Part shown: positions 39,605-51,305 of the stretch, in pieces
How positions within the stretch are numbered: the first letter of the stretch is position 1
Layout: the number at the start of each line of letters is the position of its first letter
DNA from: Takakia lepidozioides
Taxonomy: Eukaryota; Streptophyta; Takakiopsida; Takakiales; Takakiaceae
Assembly: GCA_030704615.1 (NCBI GenBank)
Contig: CM060731.1
Coordinates: forward strand, 75,372,756 to 75,436,755
Direction of reading: 5' to 3'
DNA length: 64,000 bases
Notes under the pieces: generated by a model
The model's database searches: none
Seen by the model: the letters and a program-made list of their open reading frames with translations, nothing else
Told to the model about the DNA's origin: nothing
Position numbers and translations under genes: made by a program

Positions 39605-42600
39605 TCAAATTTGGAGATGTCTAATTCGTGAAATAGCCTTCGCAGCATCTGCCATTGCCTCTAGATTCTTTACCCATTCATCAAACTCGTTCGGCTTCGG
39701 CCACTTGAAATCCCACAACTTCAAGAACTTAAAGTTGAGGATCGCTCCAGTATAATGACTCTGAGAGCCCGATCCGGTTATGCTTGTTATAAACACAAGC
39801 ATCCAACCCAGACCTTCGAAGGTTCCTCAAGAATGGCTTGAATTCTCCAATGAGGAAATTGTCTCGAGAAAGATCATTCTGTAGCCTCAAACTTAATATC
39901 TAGAAACACAACCAAAGCTGTGGGATTTAAGTATTACTTGTACACGCAGTCTCAAGAGTTTGACCTATAGACATCGGGCTTTTCCTCTGAAAATATACCG
40001 TATAACTTCTTTAGATATATCGGGGAAAATTGTCCCATTTCACCGCGAAGGTTAACCGATGCTTAACGCAATTTTCACTGATGTACGTCCTTACCCTATC
40101 AAAGTCCTTTCCAAATATTGCTTTAGTTAAAGTTACAACATTATTTTCAGGACCAATGTTCCAACCTATAACAAAGAACCTTCTCAGTAGCCAATGCAAG
40201 AACTCGAAGAGACAATGTCAAATCACCATTTTGAACTTCCATAAGTAACACATGGAGCCGTTGCAGGGGGATGTCGAGACCCATTGACACGGAATCTATC
40301 GCATAAGAACCCAAAATTGAGAACTACAGCATAGTATAGAGGTCTTGAACCATTGGGACCTAGTGACAAAGCAAAAAATCCTCGGGCATCACAACCCTGT
40401 CAAGATCATTGGGCTCAGGAAATATCATGTCATCTTGTCTATTGAACACAAAGGCTTATTACTTAGCATCAATAAGGTCTATCAATAGTGTAGAACACCA
40501 AGGGCCTCTACACTACACGTACGTATGATACAATGATGAAATTGACTTTTTACTTCCATCAAAAAATTTAATAGTTTTAAAGAAGGGCCGGCGTATGATT
40601 CCTAAATGTCAGATAAGGGTGTAGCGCTTTACCAGCTTTGGAGTTGTTCGACACTGCTGCCCAGTTTGCTCATTTATCTGTTGTTCTGGAGGTTGTTGCG
40701 CATGTTGTTGTGCCACTTCGTCTGGAATGCCAGGGGGAGATCCTTTCTCCACAAGAGATACTGTTTCTGTCTCGTCGATATGCTGCTGCGACATCAATTG
40801 CAGCACTCGTGCAACAGATGTATTACGTGTCTGGATTGGTTGTGGATTGAGGTTGATTTCCGGCCTACATGATTGTCCTCCAACAACTAAACCTTGAGAA
40901 TCTGATGGTGTTGCTACCTATAGTTCGGTCTCACTTTTCCGCCCTATCTCTGAGGGTGACTCATTTGAATCTGTGAGGTGCACCTATAATACACAATCTC
41001 AGCTGTATGGCTTAACAAATATTTTGCCAACGATGGGCTTAAAAAAGATAAGTGGGAAAACCCCCGACAAGATAATATTTTGCAATGTGTAGAAATTGTA
41101 CTCATAAATAACAATCTATCTTATCAATGTGGCTCTTGATTAGAGATCTCACATACTTCAGTAACTAGCGTTACAGCATTATCTGCATGAGCCACTCCAT
41201 GGCTTGTAGGGGACCCTTCCCTCCGCCACTTCAATGGCATGGGAGATCGAAATTCCACAGGACCATCTCCGTCAGCTGGAGTAAAACCCTCATCGGCCAC
41301 TTGCCCAAAATCAATGTCTTCATCCTCATTGTTGTCCTCTATGACAGTAAATTCCTTTGGGGTGGAGGACAATGCTAGTGGCCCGGCTTCCTCTGCAGTA
41401 TCTTGAGTAACATCATCTGGCATAGAAAACAAAGCCAGAGGAAGACCAGTTGGCGTAGGTGGGATCGTATTGCCAACAATGCTGTCAAAATCCATGTTCA
41501 AATCGGTGCTCAACTGCCTTAACGGATACATCCAGGTCCCCTCGTTAAGCCTGCCATGAGCCCCCATTTCTTCTAGATCTCCTCGAGCTACAGCGCCACC
41601 ACTCCAACCGTTATGAACATCGATCAGTCTAGCTCGGGTGGCACTACCTTCTGTAACTTGAGGTGAGGTACTCCTAGCTTGGACCTCAAGAGCTTTGTCT
41701 CACCGTCGTCACTATCCTCGGCTCCGGAGTCGCTGGAGTCACTTGTATTGTAGCTGGCGACCAACTCCCTACCACCCTCCTCTGGTGGGTTGTGCACGCC
41801 ATGCTGACTCCCAGCGGAGCTCGGTTCCCCTTCGAGTGGACCCATCTCTTTGTCATGTATCGATAAGTGTCGGAACTTGGCTTCAACCCTCTGTCTACAG
41901 AGGTCTTTCCGGTCGTTGACGTTGAAGTCAACGACGCAAACTTGAAAGGCCTGAGGGATAAACACAACTTATTAATGTGTGAGCATAAAACAAGCAAGTA
42001 TTAGACATCGAACAAGATGACTCTCTACTAACTTCGGACCAGGGTCCGAACTGGTGAATACTAAAAAATTAAGCTGAAGTGAGGAATGGCGTACAATGGA
42101 TGGGGAAGCAAATAGTGAGCTCTTAGGGATATTGCAACAATATATGCAAATTATGGCTATGAATCTTACGTGGAGATGGCAAGAAAGTGCAGGACCCCCA
42201 AAAATATTGACAGCTGCCATTCCAGTCGTTCAGAACAAAGAGGCAATGTAAGCGGAAGCGGAGCTTCTCAGTTCTTGAGGATACGTCTTCAAACTCAGCT
42301 CAAAATTTGTCATGGCCTCATCTGTACCCCTCAATATGGTCTGAATGGGTGTGGTTCTTAGGCACCGCGCAATATGCTCGTCTGGTCGCTCAAACTCGGT
42401 GGGTGTGATAGGAAACACATAGTCTAAACAGAGGAAAGGGTTGGACAATCCAAAGGAACATAACTTGTAACCCGGCTCCTTCGCACCAGGGAAATATAAC
42501 CCTTGAACACAAAGAAATCTCTTGGCTCCCTCTCCACTCCTAAATGTAGTATCTGAGATGGGCGGAAGATGTTGGGTTTGACATGAATACAAAGGCAGTG

Positions 42601-42854
42601 CAATTAATCGGCTTGGATTTAAATGCGTTTAGGATTGTTGAGTAATCCATGGTAGACCAGACCACAGAATCGTCATCCGCAAGAGTGTTCACGAAGACAA
42701 GGCTTACGCTTGAAAACTCATCCTTGTGGAGATATGAGAGTTTTGCCTTGAGGTCACTTGCTTTCTCCTCGACACCCCGCATGAAATAAACCTTCTTAAA
42801 ATTTGTCATCATTGCATTTGTTCTCCCATCATTCTCCTCAATGCTCTTCTTCAA
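39605..42854 (-). pseudogene. Leftward exon series of unknown function
   Basis: Exon-like minus-strand segments occur in order: 42854-42540 (KKVYFMRGVEEKASDLKAKL, FVNTLADDDSVVWSTMDYST), 42592-42230 (FRSGEGAKRFLCVQGLYFPG, SNPFLCLDYVFPITPTEFER, PDEHIARCLRTTPIQTILRG), 41965-41624 (acidic and Ser-rich), 41567-41124 (acidic), 40199-40011 and 39802-39605 (LKLWDFKWPKPNEFDEWVKN). I recognise no family with confidence. The acidic middle part looks like a linker. GGACCAGGGTCC at 42036-42047 lies between two segments. The whole may be the C-terminal part of the ParB-like gene upstream (43581-44462). Confidence 0.3.
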
Positions 42855-43580
42855 AGCCTTAACCTCCGTTATAAATGCTCCGGGAATGTCCTTTCAAAGA
42901 TTGTTCTTGTGTCCCTTGCTAGAGAGATAATCCGACCCAAGCTTCCCTCGGAGTAAATCAAACTGTACTTTGTCAATCTTGTTTTTTAACGTCAAGCCAC
43001 AACTCTCTAGCATAAGGGTTGGGATTAATTTTTGTTCTTAAAGGAAATCCGAAGACTGTCATGATGTTGTCAATCACAAACCTCTTGTCCTTCATATGCG
43101 CCATATAACTCACTATGCTCTCAATTGAAGGGTCTTTCCCTTTGTATGGACATTTGACGGTTAGCTGACAATTGAGGATCTTCTCGGCCAGCTTGAGAAG
43201 TTGCCGCTCGGAGAGCCCCTGAATAATCCTCAGCTAACTCTAGTTAAGTGGTGTATGTTCACCTTTGCAAGGTTTACCATGTTGGTCAATTAGATGACCA
43301 GCCTCCCATTTTTTGAAAACCGCTTGCCACTTGTCCCAAATGTTTTATGTGGCTAGAATAAGAACCATAGCTTCCTTCACACTCGACGACTCCAGGATAA
43401 TGTGGACAGCTTGCATAAATTCCTATAAGATGCATTTATGTATTAGTACTCGTTTCAGCCAAGCTAATGACCAAATCAGCATGAGACATTAAAAAAAATG
43501 TAGGTCAAGTCCTGGGATCCTACCACCCATTGAGTGGTCTCTTCTTTTGAGTTACGCTCGTTATGTTTTGTTGGCCGGCT

Positions 43581-44462
43581 CTATAGCTCGTAAAAAAGTT
43601 GGCAATGTGCGACCTCCTCAGGAAATGTAATATTAAATTTCTGGGCCTTGTTTGGATCGTTTAGAAGTTTTGAAATCTTCATAAGGCGAAGCGCGTCATC
43701 TGACCAGACGATCTTGGTCGGCCAATTGTTGTAATAGTTCTTCAGCTCCTCGTTGTCCACCTCCAAGATTAGCTCTTGCAACCAACTCAAAATATGAGGA
43801 AGCAATGGACTTCGAAATAGGGTCCGAAGAGGTACTACTGTATATTTGATTTAGCTACAACAATAGCAAATGACATATTCAAGCGTGGGACTGCATGAAT
43901 TGGTACCTTCGCAGCAATTATGGTGTGTTGCCCACCAATAACAAAGAATTTGGCATCCTTCACTTCATCCCACCTCTCTGGCTTTTCCGGCCACACTAGA
44001 CTATTGTCATTGGGATGCATTGGTGCTACGTAGACATGGTGTTTTGAATCAAGGACCCGGAGCTTTAAAAGCCTAGCTTTGATCTCATCCTTGTGTTTGT
44101 TATTTAGGGGCCTGTAGACCATCTGTCAGGGTGCTTGCTCCATACTCAAAATAGGAATGGAATGGGTCTCTTCAAACCCAAAGGGAAATAAGTCCCCATA
44201 TTTTTGAGAGCTCCTTCTCAATTGCCTCACATTTAGCTTTGTCATATATCTCCCCAGTTTTCGGTTTCTTGTCGCTTGAGAATACTGGGTCAAGCGGGGG
44301 CTTAGAGTTTCTCTTCGGCTTCGGAGGTGGAGTAATTTCGGCCCGTCCACACTGTCCATAATTGACGAGAGCATTAGATACAAGGCTAGGAAGATTAGCT
44401 TTGAATATTATATGGTTACAAATCATGTTACAAATCATATTATTAATATCCAAGATAAACAA
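43581..44462 (-). pseudogene. Protein with ParB/sulfiredoxin-like GQHT motif
   Basis: Minus-strand segments: basic/proline-rich ITPPPKPKRNSKPPLDPV (about 44320), then NKHKDEIKARLLKLRVLDS and HHVYVAPMHPNDNSLVWPE, then RWDEVKDAKFFVIGGQHTII (44100-43920), then NYYNNWPTKIVWSDDALRLM and DPNKAQKFNITFPEEVAH (43750-43600). A strand-turn-GQHT/GxxR signature after a 'W..V.d..ffVI' strand is the hallmark of ParB/Srx-fold proteins, which include DNA-binding and nuclease domains and domains fused to phage DNA methyltransferases. That assignment rests on a short motif. The segments lie in two frames and the gene is probably not functional. Alternative: an unrelated plant transposon protein. Confidence 0.4.
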
Positions 44463-44649
44463 CTATTGATGACATTCCGAATCAAATGAAAGCTTACCAT
44501 CCACTTTGAAGTCAATCTATCATAGGTCAGCTGAGTCACTTGGATTTAAAGGTTCCGTGCTAACTATCCTAACGCAAACACTGACAACTAGATGTTATAC
44601 TTTTGATTTCGTCCAGCTCTAGACACATTTCTCTTTAAATGTTTGTGCT

Positions 44650-46250
44650 AAACTGAAGACAATTTGGACCTGGGTTTCATGCAGGCCATCGGACCCAGGT
44701 CCGAAACACACTATTCTTAGTGATGAACTAAAAAAATTCATTGCACGGACTCTATGTCGGCACAACTACTCTAGTGGATTATAGTTGTTTTGGTTACATG
44801 ATCCGTTACACTTCTCAAGGCTGATTGTTTCGTCCCATGGTCCACAATCTATTATCATTTAATGAGCCTGATCGTTCCTAGGTTTAGTGACAGTACCTTA
44901 CAACACTCTGGGCACTGATATGATTATTCAGGTCATCGGACCCGGGTCCGAAACCTAGCAATGTTTAGAGACAGTTCAACGTTCGTGGTAATCTTACCAT
45001 CTATTGACACACATGACACAACTTCTATGTCTCCAACGAACATTTGACCCCGTCAGGCTTATTTCTTTGGAACTCGGTCCAGACTCAATGACATGTTAGT
45101 ATAACAATACTACCTACAATTTGGGGCTTCTTGGACGCACAGATGTGATCAATCTGTTTGTCGGATTTGGTTCCAAATCCGACTTTCTTGTTTCATCAGA
45201 TTTTGGATCCGGATCCCAAACCCACTTCCACCGTTCCTATCTACCATGTTGTTGGACCCTAGTACGACACCCACTATATTTGATGGATTAGGCATTCAGA
45301 CCTAGGTCTGAAACCCAGTACCATCATTCTTAATTTTTTCCACGTACCAAATCTTTTTATCCTTTCCGAAACCCACCATCGAACGAACCACTGTCACACC
45401 GCGACTTACAAGAGACTTTACGATCTCACACTAGCCCTCCTAGAACTTGTATTACCTAGGATTCTTGATCGGTGTTGTTGGTCTCGGACCCATGGCCTCT
45501 TTAGGATTTTCTGAGACCACATTTGCACTCTCAGGACATGGATGCATGGAGACATTATCAGGATTGTGGGCTCCAATAACCACATGTTGAGCGAGGCACT
45601 ACTATATTGTCCTTTTTTGTTAGGATTTTTTTTAGCACACACAGACACTGTTTGAGCATGGATGTTTGGATACTTAATCAGGATTGTCGGTTTCGGACCT
45701 GGGTCCAAAACACACTTCCTGGTAGAGGCATTTTTAAACCTCGCCTCTATATGGTCAATATGAGCTCCTACTATTACTCTGAGAAGATAGACACTTGAAT
45801 GTATGATCAAGATTGTGTGTCTCGGACCTAGGTCCGAAACCCACCTTTCGTAGCTTGGCACTCTTAAACTGTTGCGGCCTCTATTAGGTTTTTGTCCGAA
45901 ACACACATTTCGTAGCTTGGCACTTTTGAACTGTTGCCTCTATTAGGTTTTTGTGAGCTACACAAACACTCTAAGAACATGGATACACATAGACATGACC
46001 AAGACCGTGAGTTTTGGACCCACGTCCAAAATCCACCATCCTTAGCGAGGCACTAATACACAGTGGCCTCTATTATGTATATGTGAGCTCATATTGATAT
46101 TCTGAGAACATGGACACATGTTCTCTTCTCAGAGGATGCTGGGTTTCGGACCTGGGTCTGAAACCCAACATCGTGAGAGGTGTACAGTTATACCGTGGCC
46201 TCTATTAGGTCTTTATGAGTTCACATTGGTATGCTGAGAACATGAATATA
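44650..46250. repeat. Degenerate tandem repeats around GGACCYRGGTCC palindromes
   Basis: The palindrome, usually as TCGGACCTAGGTCCGAAAC, occurs at 44691-44702, 44938-44949, 45695-45706, 45824-45835 and 46148-46159, with decayed forms near 45295, 45485 and 46013. Around it recur 'gcgaggcacta', 'tggcctctattaggttttt', 'gtgagctcacattgatattc' and 'tgagaacatggatacatg', so units are about 125-210 bp. No coding sequence is seen here. The same palindrome recurs singly out to 35.9 and 52.7 kb. Confidence 0.7.
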
Positions 46251-46254
46251 TAGG

Positions 46255-46385
46255 GGACATGGCACATGATCCATACATACATGGATACATGAGGCATGCA
46301 TACTTGAAACATAGATACATGAGACATAGATACATAGCGCATTAATACATGAGACATGGATACATGAAACATGGATACATTGCTC
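46255..46385. repeat. Minisatellite, ~15-bp units
   Basis: About eight imperfect copies of GAGACATGGATACAT. The repetition produces a minus-strand reading of MSHVSMFHVSM type that is not a real protein. It follows directly on the palindrome repeats, whose units contain the same 'acatggatacatg' phrase, so it probably arose by expansion of part of that unit. Confidence 0.8.
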
Positions 46386-46412
46386 ATGGGTGCTAATATT
46401 TGGTCTTAGGAC

Positions 46413-46735
46413 GGACCTAGGTCCACAATATAATTTAAACAAAAATATTTTACAAAATTTCTTTAATAAAAAGCTGAAGTTGTCACTTGAGCCGCTGAGT
46501 GCACAACTTGAGCTGCTAAGTGCTCAACTTCAGGTTTTTGTTAATTATTAGAAAAATTAAATTTAAAAAAAAATAAAAAATGGGACCTAGGTCCAAAATA
46601 TAATTCAAACAAAAATATTTTACTATTTTTCTCTTAACAAAAAGCTGAAGTTGTCAACTTGTGCTGTTGAGTGTTCAACTTCAGTTTTATTATTATTATT
46701 ATTATTATTTTAAATTTACTTTAAAGAATGAGGGA
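46413..46735. repeat. Two ~160-bp tandem copies with internal hairpins
   Basis: Both copies begin with GGACCTAGGTCC (46413 and 46583), continue with 'ataatttaaacaaaaatatt' and contain the hairpin AGCTGAAGTTG...CAACTTCAG. The second ends in a (TTA)n run. They look like the right-hand end of the palindrome repeat field. Confidence 0.65.
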
Positions 46736-46789
46736 TGGAGGCCTTTAGAGTTTTATAAATAAAAACATGTTATAAATAAAAGAAGAGCA

Positions 46790-48370
46790 GATCCACCTGG
46801 TTGGTGGTGCATTGCATGAGAGTAGAAGTGGGTTATCAGGGAAGGAATGAGATCATGTGTACCTGCTGCTTGACCCCGCCATGGCTGCCGCTTGCCGGCT
46901 CTCGCTCCTTCCCTGCAGCTCTCCCTCCCAACAGAAAAACAACTTAATCAAAGACAACCCTTACATCTGCCCAAATGATAATCTGGACCAAATCCATGAT
47001 GGTCTACCAAATTTTACATCACGTTGCTAGGGTTCCTAATTTCCTCATTTTGTGCTTCATAGTGACTGTTTCATGTTGCGATGTGTCGGTGGCATTGGTC
47101 GGCAAAGCTCGTTCCGTTGGTTAAAAATGAAGCAACCAAGAGCTTAAGACAGTAACGAAAGGAAAATAGACAACGATCTGTTGGCGTTCAAATGAGAGGT
47201 CTCTGAGTGTGAGGAAGAAATAACAATTATTGGACATAAGGAGACAATGAGAGATATAGGCCTTGCGAGCAACCATATTCAGATAGAATCGATGAGAGAC
47301 GGAGGTAGGGACGAAACGCAGGACAGGGACAGGGAACGTTCGGTGTGGTGGTAGCCATGCCTCAGTTCATGGCAGTGCAATGCTATAAATGTAGCATGCT
47401 GCAGGTCTATTTTGTTATCATCTTACTCTACCTCTGTTTTGTTGAATCGCAACACGCATTTGAGTAGAATCCTACATCACTTGGTATGGAAACTACTGGC
47501 ACAAACTTGATCTGTCTGAAGATATAGATAATCGAGAAAACAAGTGGAAGCCCTACATGCCTGTACAAGTACAGGTAGAGATCTAATTTCTATGGAAAAT
47601 CCGACCAAGTGCCTGAAAACTTCAACGAATTCACTGGTTGCTACGGGCGGGTTTTCCTGTACACGAAGAACAAAAGAACTCACATGATACTTGGAGTATG
47701 GCTTGTGACACTTGACAAGGCTCCACCAAGTTATGATGATCCCTCTTTTCCTGCTTCAAGGCACTCCGTCTGTTTCAAATACGAAATCCCCTCTCCAAAA
47801 ATTGCCCTGCACGTACATATAATTTGCTTATGTGAGTGCTTAGGGATGTGTAGAGACAGATAACACGACATCTTTCATTGAAAAGATATTCAACAAACAT
47901 TGACCCACTACTCTCTCTTCGTCGCCATCTGCATTGCAAGCGAAGAAGGAGCCTGACACTGGAAAAACAAAAACAAAAGACAAAACAAAAACAAAATTGA
48001 AAAGAACGCACTCCGTGCTGGCCTTGTGACACTTGCAAAGGCTCCTTGCCAAGCTACCCCTTTTTCCCTGCTTCAAGGCACTGCAGTGGGCCGTTGGTTT
48101 GCTCGCCGCAGCTGCTCCGTCGGGCTCTCTCTTCGAGTCTTCTCTCTCACACACAATGCACAAGTTTCGGGTTATCTCTCACACCCACACTCTTTCTCTC
48201 TTTCCCTGTGTTGTTATCTCACACACACACGTTGCTCTCTCTTACACATACACATGGTGTCCCTCTCTCTCTCTCCCAACGTTGACAGCCTAGTTGCAGA
48301 GCCTGAATCAACTCAAGGTGGTAAACAAAAAAGAATCGGAGAGTATGCATCCTCCCTGTATGTAGTCTCT
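46790..48370. other. No supported gene; duplicated segment and simple repeats
   Basis: A segment around 47700-47770 (cacttgacaaggctccacca, then cctgcttcaaggcactcc) is duplicated at 48015-48085. Simple sequence: (AAAACA)n near 47960-48000, and CA/CT-rich tracts at 48140-48275. Open frames through these tracts are low-complexity. The frame at 47609-47863 has no recognised homologue. Confidence 0.45.
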
Positions 48371-48379
48371 TGTGTCACA

Positions 48380-48411
48380 ACCGTCGGATCAAACCTCTGA
48401 TCCGACGGCTG
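48380..48411. other. Perfect hairpin, 12-bp arms
   Basis: CCGTCGGATCA, a 6-8-base loop (AACCTC) and TGATCCGACGG form a perfect inverted repeat. It is isolated, not followed by a T-run, and could be the end or remnant of a small foldback element. Confidence 0.5.
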
Positions 48412-48661
48412 TGGCAATGGGGATGGAATTCATTAATTCCATCCATCTACATTTTCATCCATCTCCCATGCAAATTAATCCATCCAACATTAGGGCCGAT
48501 ATGCCGGCGCCTTGAAAAATATTAATGACATTAATACCGTATTTACAACCTAGGGGCGATGGCTCCTATCAGGGCTCGTGGGCTCCACATGTGGGATCCC
48601 CACGTGGGCTCCCTACATCAACTCCAATTTATTTTATTAATCCTAGGTCCAAGGTTCGAAC

Positions 48662-48860
48662 TAGTGTTGTGCGGGTATATTGATTTCAATATACCCATAG
48701 GGTATAAGTAAGTTATTTTTGTCAAATCATTTACCCTCCGGGTATGGGTAAATTAACTTTCTAGATTTCTATATAACCCCCAGGTATGGATATATATGCC
48801 AAAATATACCCTGAGGGTATGAATAGTTTCCGGGTATGGATAGTTATTTCCATTAATATA
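48662..48860 (+). mobile_element. hAT-like solo terminus, GGGTAT-rich
   Basis: TAGTGTTGTGCGGGTAT matches the left end of the element at 7740 (CAGTGTTGTGCGG). The following 200 bp are rich in GGGTAT/ATACCC. It follows GGTTCGAAC, again a B-box-like target. No matching right end was found before the SINE at 49016. Confidence 0.45.
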
Positions 48861-49015
48861 TAATTTAATGGTTTTAAATGATGTTCTTCAATATGTACAA
48901 AACACAAAAAAAAACAATCTATGGTGAAAGAGAAAATTGATAAGATATTGCATAATATTTTGGTGTTAATTTCCAATGCAAGATGGAGGAGGTTTGAGAT
49001 TAAAAAAAAAACACA

Positions 49016-49250
49016 TCGGCTGGTAGTTCAACTGGTAAGTGCACAGTCTGTGTCACTCAGGTGGTTCGGGGTTCGAACCCGCTGCCCTGCCCCGTGTGTG
49101 GGATTGTTCGTGTGACGGTATGTCTGGGTGTTGATCGTCCCGTAGGTCTCATGGCCCATAAATGAAAGGGGGTTAATCTTTCCCCCTCCTCAAGGGCCTA
49201 AATTGTGGCCTGTCGCTCCCATATTTCCTTAAATAAATAAATAAATAAAA
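49016..49250 (+). mobile_element. tRNA-derived SINE, full-length-looking
   Basis: A box GCTGGTAGTTCAACTGG at 49019, and B box GGTTCGGGGTTCGAACCC near 49062-49080. An unrelated body follows (gtgtgggattgttcgtgtga, cccataaatgaaagggggtt) and a (AAAT)n 3' tail at 49230-49250. Directly after it, 49251-49290 repeats part of the body (aaggacctaaattgtgggct), so a second truncated copy follows. Confidence 0.75.
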
Positions 49251-49587
49251 ACCCCTCAAGGACCTAAATTGTGGGCTGTCAGGTTTCTTTTTATGTATAT
49301 ATATATATGCGAGATCTAAAGAGGTATGGTTTGGGTTATATGACATTTAAGGAATGATATATATGTAACAGTTGTTTTAGCTGTGATTGGAGCTTTCTTA
49401 TAGCTCAAGGCCCCTAACAACACAACAAAAAGAGAAAAGACCTCCATATTCGAACCTCCATATTCTTTGCATTCTTTTTGCATCCAGCTATAAATATTGA
49501 ATTGGACACAAGTTTATCTTGCAAGATATAAAAATAAAAAGCTCCGGAGAGGATGGGACGTGGGTTCAAACTTGGAACCAATATCAA

Positions 49588-49672
49588 TGCTAACTAACTA
49601 ACTAACTATATATACTAGTTAGTATTTATATATATACACTATATATATAATTAGTTAGTTAGTTAGTTAGGA
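49588..49672. repeat. Cruciform-prone inverted repeat of (TAAC)n and (GTTA)n
   Basis: A left arm of CTAACTAACTAACTAACTA followed by TATATA, and a right arm of TATATATA followed by TTAGTTAGTTAGTTAGTTAG. They could pair over about 25 bp around an A/T centre. It is probably the product of an inverted duplication of a microsatellite. Confidence 0.7.
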
Positions 49673-49741
49673 TTTTGGGAGAAGAAAGTGGGTCATCCAA
49701 TCAGAGATGGTGGTGGGTCTCCCAAAATGGTGGCGGATCTT

Positions 49742-49862
49742 TCTTTTTTTGCTTTTTACAATCGCAAGGACAAATCAAACGACAAAGGCCATGGTAGCAG
49801 GATTTGATCCCCAAACCAGTGGGGAGACACAATGTGCACAATCCAACTGAGCTACTGGTTGT
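49742..49862 (-). mobile_element. tRNA-derived SINE, minus strand
   Basis: On the minus strand AGTAGCTCAGTTGGATTGTG is an A box and GGGGATCAAATCCTGC a B box, 30-40 bases apart, followed by a short body ending in an A-rich tail with AAAAAAAG. It differs from the SINE at 49016 in both the tRNA part and the body, so it belongs to another family. Confidence 0.65.
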
Positions 49863-49869
49863 TGGTGGC

Positions 49870-50830
49870 GGATCTAGGGAGTATTTATAAGCTGAAGCTA
49901 TGCAGGGATAACTCTTGTGAGGGCCCCGCACTTGCCATTATGGGGGATATTCAGATAGCTAGCTGACCTTCTAGCTTCGTCCCACACCCTTATCCTCCAT
50001 AATGACTTTGGTAGGGCCTCTCCATCATCTGTTCCGAATTCCAATGTGATGGGAAGCTAGCTCATCTGCAATCTCAACCGCACGATCGCGACTCTCCAAA
50101 ATCTGACGGCTTCACTAGATCGATCCCCGTCGTAGTGTTTGCACCTCTCTTCAGCGACCACGTCCTAACACACAATGCATCTGAGATGTATAAATATGAG
50201 GCCTCACCTCATTCTCACTCTTTTCGTGCTTATTGCACCTCATTAGTCATTTCCATCCTTTCGCTTGCTCTCTCCTTCCCCCCTATCTATCTTCTCTCAT
50301 CTTGGTCATCTCCGCCTCTGGAGATGCCTTTCTCAATGACTGTCTTTCCATCTCATTTTCTGTCTATATACTAGATCTTTATCCCATTGAAAGTCTTAAC
50401 CATTAGTCCCAAATCATGCACCTATCCACATCCGCACTCATCACACTTCACCAAAACATCCATTTTTTTATCCACTTTTTGATGTGCTTAGGTTGGTTCG
50501 GACCTTTGGCCGAAGTGTTGCACTGTTGCAAAATTTCTCTCAAACCTCCTTCATCTAGACTCATACATTTCATTGATTACAGAAACATCATCCATTCACT
50601 TCTCATCCATCCAGTCATAATTCATCCAATTATCATCCCTTCATCCATTACATTCTTTAACCTCATGAAGTCATGATCTGACTCTCATCCAATTTTTCCA
50701 TTATTTTAACATTAGACTTCACGAGGTGGGATTTTGAAACAGGGTCCGAAATCAGTGTCTGTGAGAGTTATATATTCTGACTCAATCTTGATATTATCTT
50801 GTGATGAAATTACAAACCATGTGTCCACAG
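49870..50830. other. No supported gene
   Basis: Only low-complexity and C/T-rich sequence is seen (for example 50210-50340 and 50520-50680). The plus-strand open frames here are Ser/Leu/His-rich and lack homology. Confidence 0.45.
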
Positions 50831-50835
50831 TCAAG

Positions 50836-51300
50836 GAGTTTCTAAATGAGGAGGCCCAGGTGGGATTCACAACTTGGCACGGAGATCATCAGTTGCCTAT
50901 GAGTTAAACGTTTCATTGGGAATTCAAATCATGACTCGGTGATACATTGGACCTAGGTCCGAAAGCATTGTTCATCAGTTCCTGTGACTATAGATTCCAA
51001 GAGTTTATTACATGAGGAGGCCCGGGCGGGGTTCGCAATTTTGGCATGGAGATCGTCTCATTGGGAAGTCAAATCTTGATTGGCTGATACTTATGACCCA
51101 GGTCTGAAATCATCGTTCATCAGTTCTTGTGACTATAGTTGCTTACAAATCTAGGAGTTTACTGCATGAGGAGGTTCAGGCAGGGTTTACAACTTGACAC
51201 GGAGATTGTCTCATTGGGAAGTCAAATCCTGACTAGGTGGTGTTTAGGACCCAGGTCCGAAAGCATCATTCCTCAGTTCTTGTGACTATAGTTGCTCACA
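50836..51300 (+). repeat. Three tandem ~164-bp repeats just upstream of the DUF7869 gene
   Basis: Copies begin near 50836, 51000 and 51164 with GAGTTT and continue CATGAGGAGGCCCGGGCGGG, CACGGAGATCGTCTCATTGG, GAAGTCAAATC, the palindrome (GGACCTAGGTCC at 50949, GGACCCAGGTCC at 51247) and TCAGTTCTTGTGACTATAG. The array ends immediately before the first ATG of the DUF7869 gene, so it may hold its promoter or transposase-binding sites. Confidence 0.7.
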
Positions 51301-51305
51301 TCAAC

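Noticed and set aside
46205-46442. Met/Ser/His-rich repeated minus-strand protein
   Set aside because: It is a translation of the 15-bp minisatellite; no homology, no start context.
48026-48400. Ser/Leu/His-rich plus-strand protein
   Set aside because: Composed mainly of CA/CT microsatellite translation in three overlapping frames.
49016-49862. Additional tRNA genes
   Set aside because: A and B boxes are present but acceptor and anticodon stems do not fold, and unrelated bodies follow. They are SINE heads.
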